Shown here piece after piece: positions 7,414 through 15,039 of a stretch of DNA of 19,574 nt. Under the pieces are notes generated by a model. It was given only the letters and a program-made list of their open reading frames with translations. It made no database searches and had not been told where the DNA came from. The position numbers were made by a program, and so were the translations under genes. Position 1 is the first letter of the stretch, and each line of letters begins with the position of its first letter. The DNA lies in contig JALUNR010000234.1 of assembly GCA_027055005.1 (NCBI GenBank), forward strand, positions 1-19,574, in the 5' to 3' direction. This DNA comes from Campylobacterales bacterium (lineage in GTDB: Bacteria; Campylobacterota; Campylobacteria; Campylobacterales; QNZT01).

Positions 7414-8697
7414 TTATACAAATACCTCATGCTTTGGATTTTCAAAGTGTTTTTTTAAAAAAGTATCTTCCAAATCTTTTTCATTTTCAATTTGCTCTTT
7501 TTGAATCAATTTTTTTAACTTTTTAAACTCACTATCTTTTTGTTGCATAAGTTCAGTTAGTTGCAATATCTCTATACTATTTTCTTCTTGTTTTTGTATA
7601 TATTTATCTTGAATAGATTTTAATCCTTTTAGAGTTGTATCTATACTTAAATACTCTTTTTTCATATTTTTTAACTCATCTAAAGATTCTTTTTGCAAAA
7701 TAATACTTGTTTGATAATATTTGTTATTTTTTTCAAAAATATAGAGCATTTGTTGGTTATTATTTTCTAAAGATTGAAGTTTATTTGCTAACTCTTTTTG
7801 CAGTTTTTTTTGACTATCCATTTGAGTTAGTAGTATCTCTACAACAGAAGAAATCTTTTGTTCTACTTTATGATTTGAGTTTGAAACTACACTTATTTCA
7901 CGAGTTAGAAGAGAAATTTTATCTAAAAATATATCTACAAAACTTTCTTGATGAGCTTCAAGAGAGTTTGCTGGAGTCAAAGCTACTGCTCCACTCTCAT
8001 CAGGAACAGTCTCAAGTGTTATACCGTTTAACCAGTTTTCAACTCCCTCGCTAAGACTAGCCTGTGCTTTGTTTAAAAGATAACCCTTTATGCTCATCAA
8101 AATAGCTGATATAACCCCAAAAAGTGATGAACCAAAACCAACAGCCATACTTCCAAGAGGACCTGCAAATCCAGCCATAATTTTACCTATATCAACATTA
8201 CTCCCTGAAAGAGATTTTACAATCCCTCCCATACTTCCAATAGCTCCCAAAAGTCCAGCAAATGTACCAAGAAGTCCTATCATCAATACTGTACCAATAA
8301 AAAAGTTATTATATTTGTTTTGATTTGCAAAAGTATCACTCATCCAAGCTAAAAGATCTTCTTTTTCTTGCTGGGTAAACATAAGTTCACCATATTCAAC
8401 TCGTTTTATTATTTTATTTGCAAAGTTTGTTGGAAGTACTTTATCTAATCCTTTTAAATAAAAAGAGATATTATTTTTTTTATACATCAAAACGCCAAAA
8501 GTACCAGCCATCATAACAACTTCTTTTGCTGCTTTCAAAAGCATAAAAGTTCCTATCAATAAAAGTGAGACAATAGCTATGTTAAAAGTAAGGGTTGATG
8601 TAAAATATGTTACAAAAGTTTCCCAATTTGCAACAGCAATAAAGTAAACAAAAAGCCATAAAACAAAATATGCTTTAAATATTTTTATTCTTTTCAT
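7414..8697 (-). CDS. MotA/TolQ/ExbB-family proton-channel protein with coiled-coil tail
   Basis: A 427-residue protein. Hydrophobic helices lie at about 8-25, 38-58, 133-155 and 174-202. The last two carry the family signature: GLLGTFAGLLGAI (141-153) and GPLGSMAVGFGSSLFG (179-194), the small-residue helices lining the ion path in MotA, TolQ and ExbB. Residues about 250-420 are rich in Glu, Lys, Gln and Leu and look like a long cytoplasmic coiled coil, much longer than in ExbB or TolQ. Such tails occur in ZorA and in some adhesin-linked or gliding-type motors. With the next gene it should form a membrane rotor or force generator powered by ion flow. It lies 12 bases after the sensor gene and abuts the motB-like gene, so all three form an operon. 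A true flagellar MotA is unlikely given the tail and context. Confidence 0.82.
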   Translation of the reverse strand: MKRIKIFKAYFVLWLFVYFIAVANWETFVTYFTSTLTFNIAIVSLLLIGTFMLLKAAKEVVMMAGTFGVLMYKKNNISFYLKGLDKVLPTNFANKIIKRVEYGELMFTQQEKEDLLAWMSDTFANQNKYNNFFIGTVLMIGLLGTFAGLLGAIGSMGGIVKSLSGSNVDIGKIMAGFAGPLGSMAVGFGSSLFGVISAILMSIKGYLLNKAQASLSEGVENWLNGITLETVPDESGAVALTPANSLEAHQESFVDIFLDKISLLTREISVVSNSNHKVEQKISSVVEILLTQMDSQKKLQKELANKLQSLENNNQQMLYIFEKNNKYYQTSIILQKESLDELKNMKKEYLSIDTTLKGLKSIQDKYIQKQEENSIEILQLTELMQQKDSEFKKLKKLIQKEQIENEKDLEDTFLKKHFENPKHEVFV

Positions 8698-8709
8698 CCA
8701 ACAACCTAC

Positions 8710-9630
8710 TTAAAATAAAAACAATATCATAGATACTATTAACCCAAGAGCTACCAAAGTAACACTATTTATTAAGTTTTTGATAAGATTTACAAAACTA
8801 TTTTTTTCACTTGTATGTTCCCCAACTACAACTATCCCAATATTGTTTCCAGCATAATCATATATGGGCTTTGTAACAAAAAAGTAAGCATTATCTTTTG
8901 CATATCCAACTTTTAAAAACTTTTTCATATCAAGTGTTTTTATATGTGCTATAAAGGCATTGTTAAATATAGAATTATTAATATAAAATTTTTCAAAAAA
9001 CTTTGTAAAATTTTTCTTTTTATTTATAAGTGAGATTTTATTTATACTCCCATCATTTAAAAAATATGCCCACTCTAAGTTTTCTTTATTATACACATCT
9101 ATCATACTTTTGGCATTTTTACTCAACTCAACAATCATACGACTAGTATTTGTTTCTGACATTTTTATTTTTGATATAAAATATAAACCATCATTTTCTA
9201 CACTTAAACCATCTATATTTTTAAAACTATTAAATTTATCTTGTATAATAAAATTTACTTTATAATCTTTTGTTGCAGTAGCTGTATTAATCTTTTGAGT
9301 TATAAAAGTTTGTATTTGAGATATTTTTTTAGTTTTATTTTCATCATCACTTTTAAATAATGATATAGCCAAACCATTTGTTGTTATAGCAGAAGTTGTA
9401 GCTAAAACTAACTCTTTTTGTATAGCTATATGATTTTTTATATGTGATATATAGTGAGTTTTTTGATTTTCATAAGTTTTTTTTGCAACATCACCAACTA
9501 AAAAATTTACAAAATATAGTGAAGCAAATATACCCATAAGAGATACAATAGTTATAGTTGTAAACCAAAGTCCCTTATTTTTTTTAAGTTTATCAAATAT
9601 ACTTGCTATCCACTTTATAAAACTAAACAT
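8710..9630 (-). CDS. Membrane-bound periplasmic sensor protein without an output domain
   Basis: A 306-residue protein with a membrane helix at about 20-45, a periplasmic region of about 235 residues, and a second helix at about 284-306 that ends the protein. The periplasmic part resembles the double-Cache ligand-binding domains of chemoreceptors and diguanylate cyclases. A long first helix has an ATTSAITTNGLAISLF segment, and the end reads FFVTKPIYDYAGNNIGIVVVGE, a typical final Cache strand before the second membrane helix. No HAMP, methyl-accepting, kinase, GGDEF or EAL domain follows, and the frame simply stops at TAA (8712-8710). It is the first gene of the operon with the MotA/MotB-like pair, so a plausible role is to sense an extracellular signal and act through the membrane on that channel. 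This is inference. AAGG lies nine bases before the ATG. It could also be a receptor that lost its output by truncation. Confidence 0.72.
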   Translation of the reverse strand: MFSFIKWIASIFDKLKKNKGLWFTTITIVSLMGIFASLYFVNFLVGDVAKKTYENQKTHYISHIKNHIAIQKELVLATTSAITTNGLAISLFKSDDENKTKKISQIQTFITQKINTATATKDYKVNFIIQDKFNSFKNIDGLSVENDGLYFISKIKMSETNTSRMIVELSKNAKSMIDVYNKENLEWAYFLNDGSINKISLINKKKNFTKFFEKFYINNSIFNNAFIAHIKTLDMKKFLKVGYAKDNAYFFVTKPIYDYAGNNIGIVVVGEHTSEKNSFVNLIKNLINSVTLVALGLIVSMILFLF

Positions 9631-9663
9631 ATTTTAATACCTTTTTTACCTTTACTATTAGTA

Positions 9664-9690
9664 ACATCGGCAATAAAATTAAAAGTTTTA
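9664..9690 (-). promoter_or_regulatory. sigma28 (FliA)-type promoter for the sensor/motor operon
   Basis: Read on the minus strand there is TAAAACTT (9690-9683), exactly 11 bases, then GCCGATGT (9671-9664). This matches the FliA consensus TAAAGTTT-N11-GCCGATAA at GCCGAT and the TAAA core with the canonical spacing. The -10 box ends 34 bases before the sensor ATG. It is the only promoter-like sequence I see in the 79-base gap after trmL. The same layout appears before the adhesin and tolC genes. Confidence 0.68.
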
Positions 9691-9709
9691 TATTATTTTG
9701 CAAAAAAAT

Positions 9710-10171
9710 TTAAAATTTAACCCCACTTTGCCTTATAGCATCATATAAAACTATCCCTACGCTTATAGCAAGATTTAAGCTTCTTCCTTTTTCTCCCATT
9801 GGAATAGTTATCATATTGTTTTCATTTTTTTCCATAAACTCTAGTGGCATTCCACTTGTTTCACTTCCAAATATTAAGAAATCACCATCTTTATAATCTG
9901 CTTCATAATATAGTTTTGTAGCTTTGGTCGTTGAGAAAAAAAATCTTTTTATTTTTCTTTGATGAATTTTTAAAAACTCTTCCAAACTTTCATAAACTTT
10001 TAAATCTAACTCCTTCCAATAATCAAGTCCTGCTCGTCTTACTGCTTTCTCACTCAAATCAAAACCAATTGGTTTTATGATATGTAAGATGGAGTTTGTA
10101 TTTACACAAAGTCTGCCTATTGTACCAGTATTTTGTGGAATTTGTGGATTTACTAAAACTATATTAAACAT
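9710..10171 (-). CDS. trmL: tRNA (cytidine/uridine-34 2'-O)-methyltransferase TrmL
   Basis: A 153-residue SPOUT-class methyltransferase, the usual length for TrmL. It transfers a methyl group from S-adenosylmethionine to the ribose of the wobble nucleotide in leucine tRNAs. Family motifs are clear: NPQIPQNTGTIGR (8-20), IKPIGFDL (32-39), FGSETSGMP (101-109), and IPMGEKGRSLNLAISVGIVLYD (123-144), which forms the SAM-binding trefoil knot. The ATG overlaps the TAA of the FliL-like gene by one base (TAATG), so it is probably translated by re-initiation. It appears to be the last gene of the htpG transcript. Confidence 0.93.
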   Translation of the reverse strand: MFNIVLVNPQIPQNTGTIGRLCVNTNSILHIIKPIGFDLSEKAVRRAGLDYWKELDLKVYESLEEFLKIHQRKIKRFFFSTTKATKLYYEADYKDGDFLIFGSETSGMPLEFMEKNENNMITIPMGEKGRSLNLAISVGIVLYDAIRQSGVKF

Positions 10172-10581
10172 TATTTTTTTATACTTTCATTATTATTTAT
10201 TATTTTTTTATCTTTTAATCTTTTTATAAGGTCATCTATATTAATTTGATTTACTATTTGAATATCACTTATGTATATATTTTCAACTGATATATTGTGT
10301 TTTTTTTTCAAATAACTTTTTAAAACTTCTTTAAATTTTTCTTTTGTTTGTGAAGTAAAAAGATTTTCTATAAAAAAGCTACTTACCACTATATTTAAAG
10401 CATCTTTTAGTTTATATTTTGGTATTGGAAGAGTTGAATTTATATCAAAAACCAAATCTAACTTAATTTTTTTTAGATTTGAACTATTTTTTGAAAAGAT
10501 ATCTGTTTTAAAATTATTTATTTCCATAGTCTCACCCAAAAGGGGTAAGACTATAAGAAGTGAAAATATTAAACTTTTCAT
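10171..10581 (-). CDS. Exported FliL-like protein, function unknown
   Basis: A 136-residue protein with an apparent signal peptide (residues 1-17, MKSLIFSLLIVLPLLGE) and a small periplasmic domain. The middle and end (L-D-L-V-F-D-I, then KLKDALNIVVSS, LFTSQTKEKFKEVL, VENIYISDIQIV) follow the pattern of the FliL family, whose members sit around flagellar stators. Unlike FliL it seems to be cleaved rather than anchored, and it sits in a housekeeping operon. Its ATG overlaps the htpG stop by four bases (ATGA) and its stop overlaps trmL. The FliL relationship is my reading of the pattern, not a database hit. Alternatives are a small unrelated periplasmic protein or a lipid-anchored variant (no lipobox is visible). 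Confidence 0.55.
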   Translation of the reverse strand: MKSLIFSLLIVLPLLGETMEINNFKTDIFSKNSSNLKKIKLDLVFDINSTLPIPKYKLKDALNIVVSSFFIENLFTSQTKEKFKEVLKSYLKKKHNISVENIYISDIQIVNQINIDDLIKRLKDKKIINNNESIKK

Positions 10582-12413
10582 AACTTTGAAGCTAACAACT
10601 CACTAACTTTTTGAGTAAAACTACTCAAATCTTTGATTTTCATACCTTCATTTAGTTTAGCTATATCTAAAACGATAGATGAAACCTCTTTTATTTTAGC
10701 TAAATCATCACTTTTATTTAACTTTTTAAATATTTCATGATTTGGATTTATTTCTAAGATTGGTTTTACCTCTGGTAAATTTGTTTGACCCATCTGTTTT
10801 AACATTTGTTGCATAGTAAAATCTGGGTCATTTTTATCATATACTAAACAAGCTGGAGATTTTTTAAGTCTGTTTGTAACTTTTACCTCCTTAACTTCAT
10901 CTTTTAACTCTTCTTTTATCTTCACCATCACCGATGCAAACTCTTTTGCAATCTCTTCCAAATCTTTATCATCACTTTCAACTTCAGTTACTGATTTTAA
11001 AGATTTTTCTTTAAATGTATGGATTTGAGGTATGATAATACTATCAACTTCATCATCCATCAAAAGGACTTCTACTCCTTTTTCATTGAACTCTTCAAGA
11101 TGCGGAGAATTTTTAAGTGTAGAATAATCATCTCCTATCAGATAAAATATCTCTTTTTGTTCATCACTCATATTTTTAACATAAGTATCTAAGTCGATTA
11201 ATTCCTCAGATTTATTTGTTTTAAAAAGTATAAGATCAAGCAGTAAATCACGGTTGTCAAACTCACTCATAATCCCTTCTTTTAAAACTTTTCCAAACTC
11301 AGCATAAAACTCTTTATACTTATCAAAATCTTTATTTTTTAACTTTTTAAGCTCACTAAGTATCTTTTTAACAGAAGCTTTTTTTACTTTTGTTAAGATT
11401 ATATTTTCTTGTAAAATTTCACGACTTACATTTAGTGGTAAATCTTCCACATCAAATATACCTCGTACAAACCTTAGGTAAGTTGGTAAAAGTTCTTTAT
11501 CATCATCACTGATAAATACCCTTTTGACATAAAGCTTAACACCACTTTGATAATCAACTCTATACAAATCAAACGGAGCTTTTTTAGGTATATAAAACAG
11601 GGTTGAATACTCTAATGTACCCTCTGCTTTTGTGTGGATATGAAGAAGTGGATCTTGGGAATCATGAAATGTTTGTTTATAAAAGTTGTTATAATCTTCA
11701 TCTTTTAGTTCACTTTTACTAACTCTCCAAAGAGCAGAAGCTTTATTTACTTGTTCTTCAATTATCTCTTTTTTACCATCTTTTTCTTCCTCTTTTTCTA
11801 AAAATATAGGAAAAGGTATATGGTTTGAATATTTACTGATAATTGATTCTATACGATAACTTTGTAAAAATTCATCTGCATCATCTCTTAAATACAATAT
11901 TATTTCAGTTCCAACACTTTCTTTTTCAATCTCACTTATTTCATAGCTACTTCCAGCTTCACTTTCCCATTTATATGCTTTTTCATCACCCGCTTTTTTG
12001 GTTTGTACTGTTATCTTGTTTGAAACCATAAATGCTGAATAAAATCCAACTCCAAACTGACCAATAAGTTCACTTTGATTTTCTTTATCATCTTTTATAG
12101 ACTCTATAAAACTTTTTGTTCCACTTTTTGCTATTGTTCCTAAAGAGTTTTTTAAATCCTCTTCATTCATACCTATTCCATTATCTATGATAGTTAGAGT
12201 CTTTTCATCTTTGTTTACTTTTATCAAAATTTTTGGATTAAACTCATAATCTTTAAACTTTTCATCTGTTAAAGTAAGGTACTTTAGCTTATCAAGTGCA
12301 TCAGAAGAGTTTGATATAAGCTCTCTTAAAAAAATCTCTTTATTTGAATAAAGTGAGTGAATCATAAGATTTAAAAGTTCACTTACTTCTGTTTGATATT
12401 CATATTTACTCAT
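10578..12413 (-). CDS. htpG: Molecular chaperone HtpG (bacterial Hsp90)
   Basis: A 611-residue cytosolic ATP-dependent chaperone, typical bacterial length with no MEEVD tail. The N-terminal GHKL ATPase domain has its key sites: Glu31 and Asn35 in LRELISNSSDALDK, DNGIGM at 77-82, and GQFGVGFYS at 118-126. Then come the middle domain (with LPLNVSREILQEN, which carries the ATP-contacting Arg) and the C-terminal dimerisation domain. The start is certain: a strong GGAGGAAAT ribosome site lies just before the ATG. It has its own sigma70 promoter overlapping the end of plsC, and its stop overlaps the next gene by four bases. No CIRCE element is visible in its leader. Confidence 0.98.
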   Translation of the reverse strand: MSKYEYQTEVSELLNLMIHSLYSNKEIFLRELISNSSDALDKLKYLTLTDEKFKDYEFNPKILIKVNKDEKTLTIIDNGIGMNEEDLKNSLGTIAKSGTKSFIESIKDDKENQSELIGQFGVGFYSAFMVSNKITVQTKKAGDEKAYKWESEAGSSYEISEIEKESVGTEIILYLRDDADEFLQSYRIESIISKYSNHIPFPIFLEKEEEKDGKKEIIEEQVNKASALWRVSKSELKDEDYNNFYKQTFHDSQDPLLHIHTKAEGTLEYSTLFYIPKKAPFDLYRVDYQSGVKLYVKRVFISDDDKELLPTYLRFVRGIFDVEDLPLNVSREILQENIILTKVKKASVKKILSELKKLKNKDFDKYKEFYAEFGKVLKEGIMSEFDNRDLLLDLILFKTNKSEELIDLDTYVKNMSDEQKEIFYLIGDDYSTLKNSPHLEEFNEKGVEVLLMDDEVDSIIIPQIHTFKEKSLKSVTEVESDDKDLEEIAKEFASVMVKIKEELKDEVKEVKVTNRLKKSPACLVYDKNDPDFTMQQMLKQMGQTNLPEVKPILEINPNHEIFKKLNKSDDLAKIKEVSSIVLDIAKLNEGMKIKDLSSFTQKVSELLASKL

Positions 12414-12449
12414 AATATTTCCTCCATATTAAAATATAATTTCAAAAGG

Positions 12450-12478
12450 ATTTTAGCAAAGTAAAATTAAAAAGTCAA
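12450..12478 (-). promoter_or_regulatory. sigma70 promoter of htpG
   Basis: On the minus strand TTGACT (12478-12473) and TAAAAT (12455-12450) are separated by 17 bases, and TTTGC before the -10 box gives an extended-type TG context. The -35 box overlaps the plsC stop codon (12477-12475). Transcription would start about 30 bases before the htpG ATG. A -35 box this close to consensus is unusual for Campylobacterota, which often lack one. Confidence 0.7.
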
Positions 12479-13158
12479 GTAAGTTGAGTGTATTTTACTA
12501 AAGTTTCTTTCATTTCTTTTTGAACTTCTTTATACCAATCTTTATTATCAGTAGGATTTATGCTATTTAAAAAGATAACTTTTATCTCTCCACTTTGGCT
12601 GACTAGCTTTTGAGAATCTAAAACTCTTCTTGTACCAACTATTACGACTGGCTGAATTTTTAAATTTAATTTTTCAGCTAAAACTTTTGTTCCATCTTTA
12701 AACTTTAAAAGTTTATCTCCTCTTCCTCTAGTCCCTTCAGGAAATATAGCTATAACTCTGTTATCTTTTAATCTTTCTTTAACATCTTTAAAAAGTTTTA
12801 TAAGCGAACTCTTACTATTTCTATCTATACTTATCATATTTGGTACTGAAAGGATTTTACCCCAAAATGGTATTTGAGCTATCTCTTTTTTTGCTACCCA
12901 AGCTAAATTTGCAGGATGAATTTCTTCTAAAACCACTATATCTAAAAGACTTTGATGATTTATAAGTAACATATTTGCATCGGAGTCTGGTTTACCAATA
13001 ACTTTTAATTTGTATCCTATTAAATACTGTTGCATTTTTGCCCATGCTCTTCTTATAGCACGATTTTGTTTGTTAAAAAGTTTCATCAAAATTATAATAA
13101 TTCCAACACTAATAGCAAACTCAACTACTATATATAAAGCTTTTATTCTTTTCAACAC
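12475..13158 (-). CDS. plsC: 1-acyl-sn-glycerol-3-phosphate acyltransferase PlsC
   Basis: A 227-residue membrane-associated enzyme making phosphatidic acid from lysophosphatidic acid in phospholipid synthesis. The catalytic NHxSxxD block is NHQSLLD (67-73, His68 and Asp73), and the substrate-binding FPEGTRGRGDKL block is at 139-150. One hydrophobic N-terminal helix lies at about 7-26. The start shown is GTG overlapping the TAG of the upstream gene by one base (TAGTG); the next codon, TTG, is an alternative. It is part of the tightly packed pur/plsC block. Confidence 0.94.
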   Translation of the reverse strand: MLKRIKALYIVVEFAISVGIIIILMKLFNKQNRAIRRAWAKMQQYLIGYKLKVIGKPDSDANMLLINHQSLLDIVVLEEIHPANLAWVAKKEIAQIPFWGKILSVPNMISIDRNSKSSLIKLFKDVKERLKDNRVIAIFPEGTRGRGDKLLKFKDGTKVLAEKLNLKIQPVVIVGTRRVLDSQKLVSQSGEIKVIFLNSINPTDNKDWYKEVQKEMKETLVKYTQLT

Positions 13159-14366
13159 TATTTTTTAACCCACCCTATCTTTTGATTTGGAAGTATCACT
13201 TTATAATACCCCTCTCTTTCATAAGCTACATTTGCCTTTACATCTTTTGGAACAATATAAAATATAGTGGAATTATATGTAGGTAAAATCTTTAAACCTA
13301 TGCCCTTTTTTAAAAGTACTTGTTTCATAGGAATATTTAAATAAGCAACAAAAACTAAAAGTATAATTGCTATAAATAATGATATTAAATTTTTTGTTTT
13401 CAAAAATATTAGTAAAAATAAAAGTGCTAAAAAGATGATAAATATAGTTTTATATAGAGCAAACTTACTTTTTGTAGGATTTAAATCTGTTTGGGTACTA
13501 ACTGACTGATCTTTTAAGACTATATTAAAAGATTTTAATTCATAATGGTTTATTTTTGGATTAAAATATTTAAATTTAAATATTTGTTTATTCTTAGAAA
13601 TCAAGGCAAATCCAAAAATTTTTTGATATTCTCCCTTATCTATAAACTCATCAACACCACTTTTTATGGAATAAGGAATATGAAAATCATCAAGATTAGA
13701 GTTTGTAGCATTTATTTCTAAAAGCATAATATTTGATTTATCATCATACATTTTTTCAGAATGAGAAATAATATCTAAATTATCAGCAATAACACCACAA
13801 AAAAGCTGTTTAGATGCAAGTTTTATAATTTTTATTGGAGGAAGTGTTATGGTTGTTTGATTTTTAAATCCTTTCTTAAACTCTACAATAACTTTAAATC
13901 TAGGAGTTTTAGGAGTTTTTGTTTTAAACTTTATATAAAAAGTTTTCAAGTAAGTATTTTCATCTTTCTTTTTCCAACTATTTGGATTAAAGATTTTATA
14001 ATCATTTGCATTTTTAAAAGTTAATTTTAAATCTTTTATATCAGTTCTTGCTATTGTTGCTTTTATTATTATCTTTACTCTTTGATTTATAAAAGCTTGT
14101 TTAGGCTGATTTATAAAATTTAAAAAAAGGTTATTACTTCCAACTACATTAGATAAACTATCTTTTTTTTGATAAGTATCAACATCTTTAAGTAATTCTT
14201 CACTATTTTTTTTAAGTTCTTCTGGATTTACTACTTCATTATCATCACTTTGTATAGAATCATAATCCATCATAACTTCTTTTGATGGAGGGAGATTATC
14301 GTCAAAAACTATTTCTGCTCTTAAAAAAGATAATATTAAGAACAAAAATAATAAAACACTTTTCAT
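13158..14366 (-). CDS. Membrane-anchored periplasmic protein with C-terminal SH3-like domain, unknown function
   Basis: A 402-residue protein. It has a signal peptide (1-17), an acidic disordered stretch (about 18-75), a beta-rich periplasmic region (about 80-300) with a BatD-like look (SNNLFLNFINQPKQAFINQRV and repeated Ig-like strands), two adjoining membrane helices (about 307-325 and 328-347), and a C-terminal SH3-like domain (about 355-402: LKILPTYNSTIFYIV, then GYYKVILPNQKIGWVKK). The SH3-type end suggests cell-wall or protein binding in the periplasm. It sits one base after purQ and overlaps plsC by one base, so it is co-transcribed with purine genes; I recall a putative periplasmic protein at this place in C. 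jejuni too. The biological role is not known to me. The BatD resemblance is structural impression only. Confidence 0.75.
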   Translation of the reverse strand: MKSVLLFLFLILSFLRAEIVFDDNLPPSKEVMMDYDSIQSDDNEVVNPEELKKNSEELLKDVDTYQKKDSLSNVVGSNNLFLNFINQPKQAFINQRVKIIIKATIARTDIKDLKLTFKNANDYKIFNPNSWKKKDENTYLKTFYIKFKTKTPKTPRFKVIVEFKKGFKNQTTITLPPIKIIKLASKQLFCGVIADNLDIISHSEKMYDDKSNIMLLEINATNSNLDDFHIPYSIKSGVDEFIDKGEYQKIFGFALISKNKQIFKFKYFNPKINHYELKSFNIVLKDQSVSTQTDLNPTKSKFALYKTIFIIFLALLFLLIFLKTKNLISLFIAIILLVFVAYLNIPMKQVLLKKGIGLKILPTYNSTIFYIVPKDVKANVAYEREGYYKVILPNQKIGWVKK

Positions 14367-14367
14367 T

Positions 14368-15039
14368 TTAACTTATTAATCCCTCAAGCATTTTTATCCC
14401 ATCACTACTTTTTAGTAACTTTTGCATCGCCCTCTCTGGATGAGGCATAAGACCAAAAACATTTTTATTTTTATTGCAAATACCAGCTATACTATCAACT
14501 GATCCATTTGGATTTTTTATCTTTCCAAATTCATCTATATATTTTAAAAGAATCTGTCCATTTTTGTACATATTATCTATCTCATCGGGAGTATTAAAAT
14601 AATTTCCCTCTGCATGAGCAATAGGAATATTTAACATTTCACCAATATTAAGTTTGGATAAAAATTTATTGTCATTTGATTCCACTTTCAAACAGTGATG
14701 TTTTGAGATAAAATGCAGATTTTCATTTCTTCTCATAGCACCTGGAAGCAAACCTGATTCTACTAAGATTTGAAATCCATTACATATTCCTAAAGTTAAA
14801 CCACCCTCATCTGCTCTTTTTTTCACTGCTTTCATGATAGGAGAAAACTTAGCTATCGCACCACTTCTTAAATAATCCCCATAACTAAATCCACCAGGAA
14901 GTACAACTAAATCAACTTCAGGTAAGCTCTCTTCTTTATGCCAAACACTACTTACCTCACACCCTAGTTCCTCAAAAGCCCACTTTGTGTCAAAATCACA
15001 ATTTGTTCCAGCAAATGTTACAACACAAACTTTTTTCAT
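14368..15039 (-). CDS. purQ: Phosphoribosylformylglycinamidine synthase, glutaminase subunit PurQ
   Basis: A 223-residue class I glutamine amidotransferase subunit of FGAM synthase, supplying ammonia to PurL for the fourth step of purine synthesis. The nucleophile Cys86 is in TLGICNGFQIL; the other triad members are His200 and Glu202 in LMPHPERA. GGFSYGDYLRSGAIA (49-63) is typical of the family. Its ATG overlaps the purS stop by four bases. The small three-subunit form (PurS, PurQ, short PurL) is implied; purL itself is not in the window. Confidence 0.97.
   Translation of the reverse strand: MKKVCVVTFAGTNCDFDTKWAFEELGCEVSSVWHKEESLPEVDLVVLPGGFSYGDYLRSGAIAKFSPIMKAVKKRADEGGLTLGICNGFQILVESGLLPGAMRRNENLHFISKHHCLKVESNDNKFLSKLNIGEMLNIPIAHAEGNYFNTPDEIDNMYKNGQILLKYIDEFGKIKNPNGSVDSIAGICNKNKNVFGLMPHPERAMQKLLKSSDGIKMLEGLIS

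Noticed and set aside
6772..8697. Flagellar stator genes motA/motB
   Set aside because: The membrane helix context (PxVDV) is TolR/ExbD-like, the OmpA-type domain is altered, and the MotA-like protein has a long tail unlike flagellar MotA.
6772..9630. Zorya-type anti-phage system (ZorA/ZorB)
   Set aside because: The channel pair with coiled-coil tail recalls ZorAB, but no ZorC, ZorD or ZorE-like helicase or nuclease is present, and the neighbours are a sensor, an RTX adhesin and TolC.
8710..9630. LapD-like receptor controlling adhesin release
   Set aside because: There are no HAMP, GGDEF or EAL domains, and no LapG gene is adjacent.
12414..12474. CIRCE/HrcA operator before htpG
   Set aside because: No TTAGCACTC-N9-GAGTGCTAA inverted repeat is present; only a sigma70-type promoter is seen.
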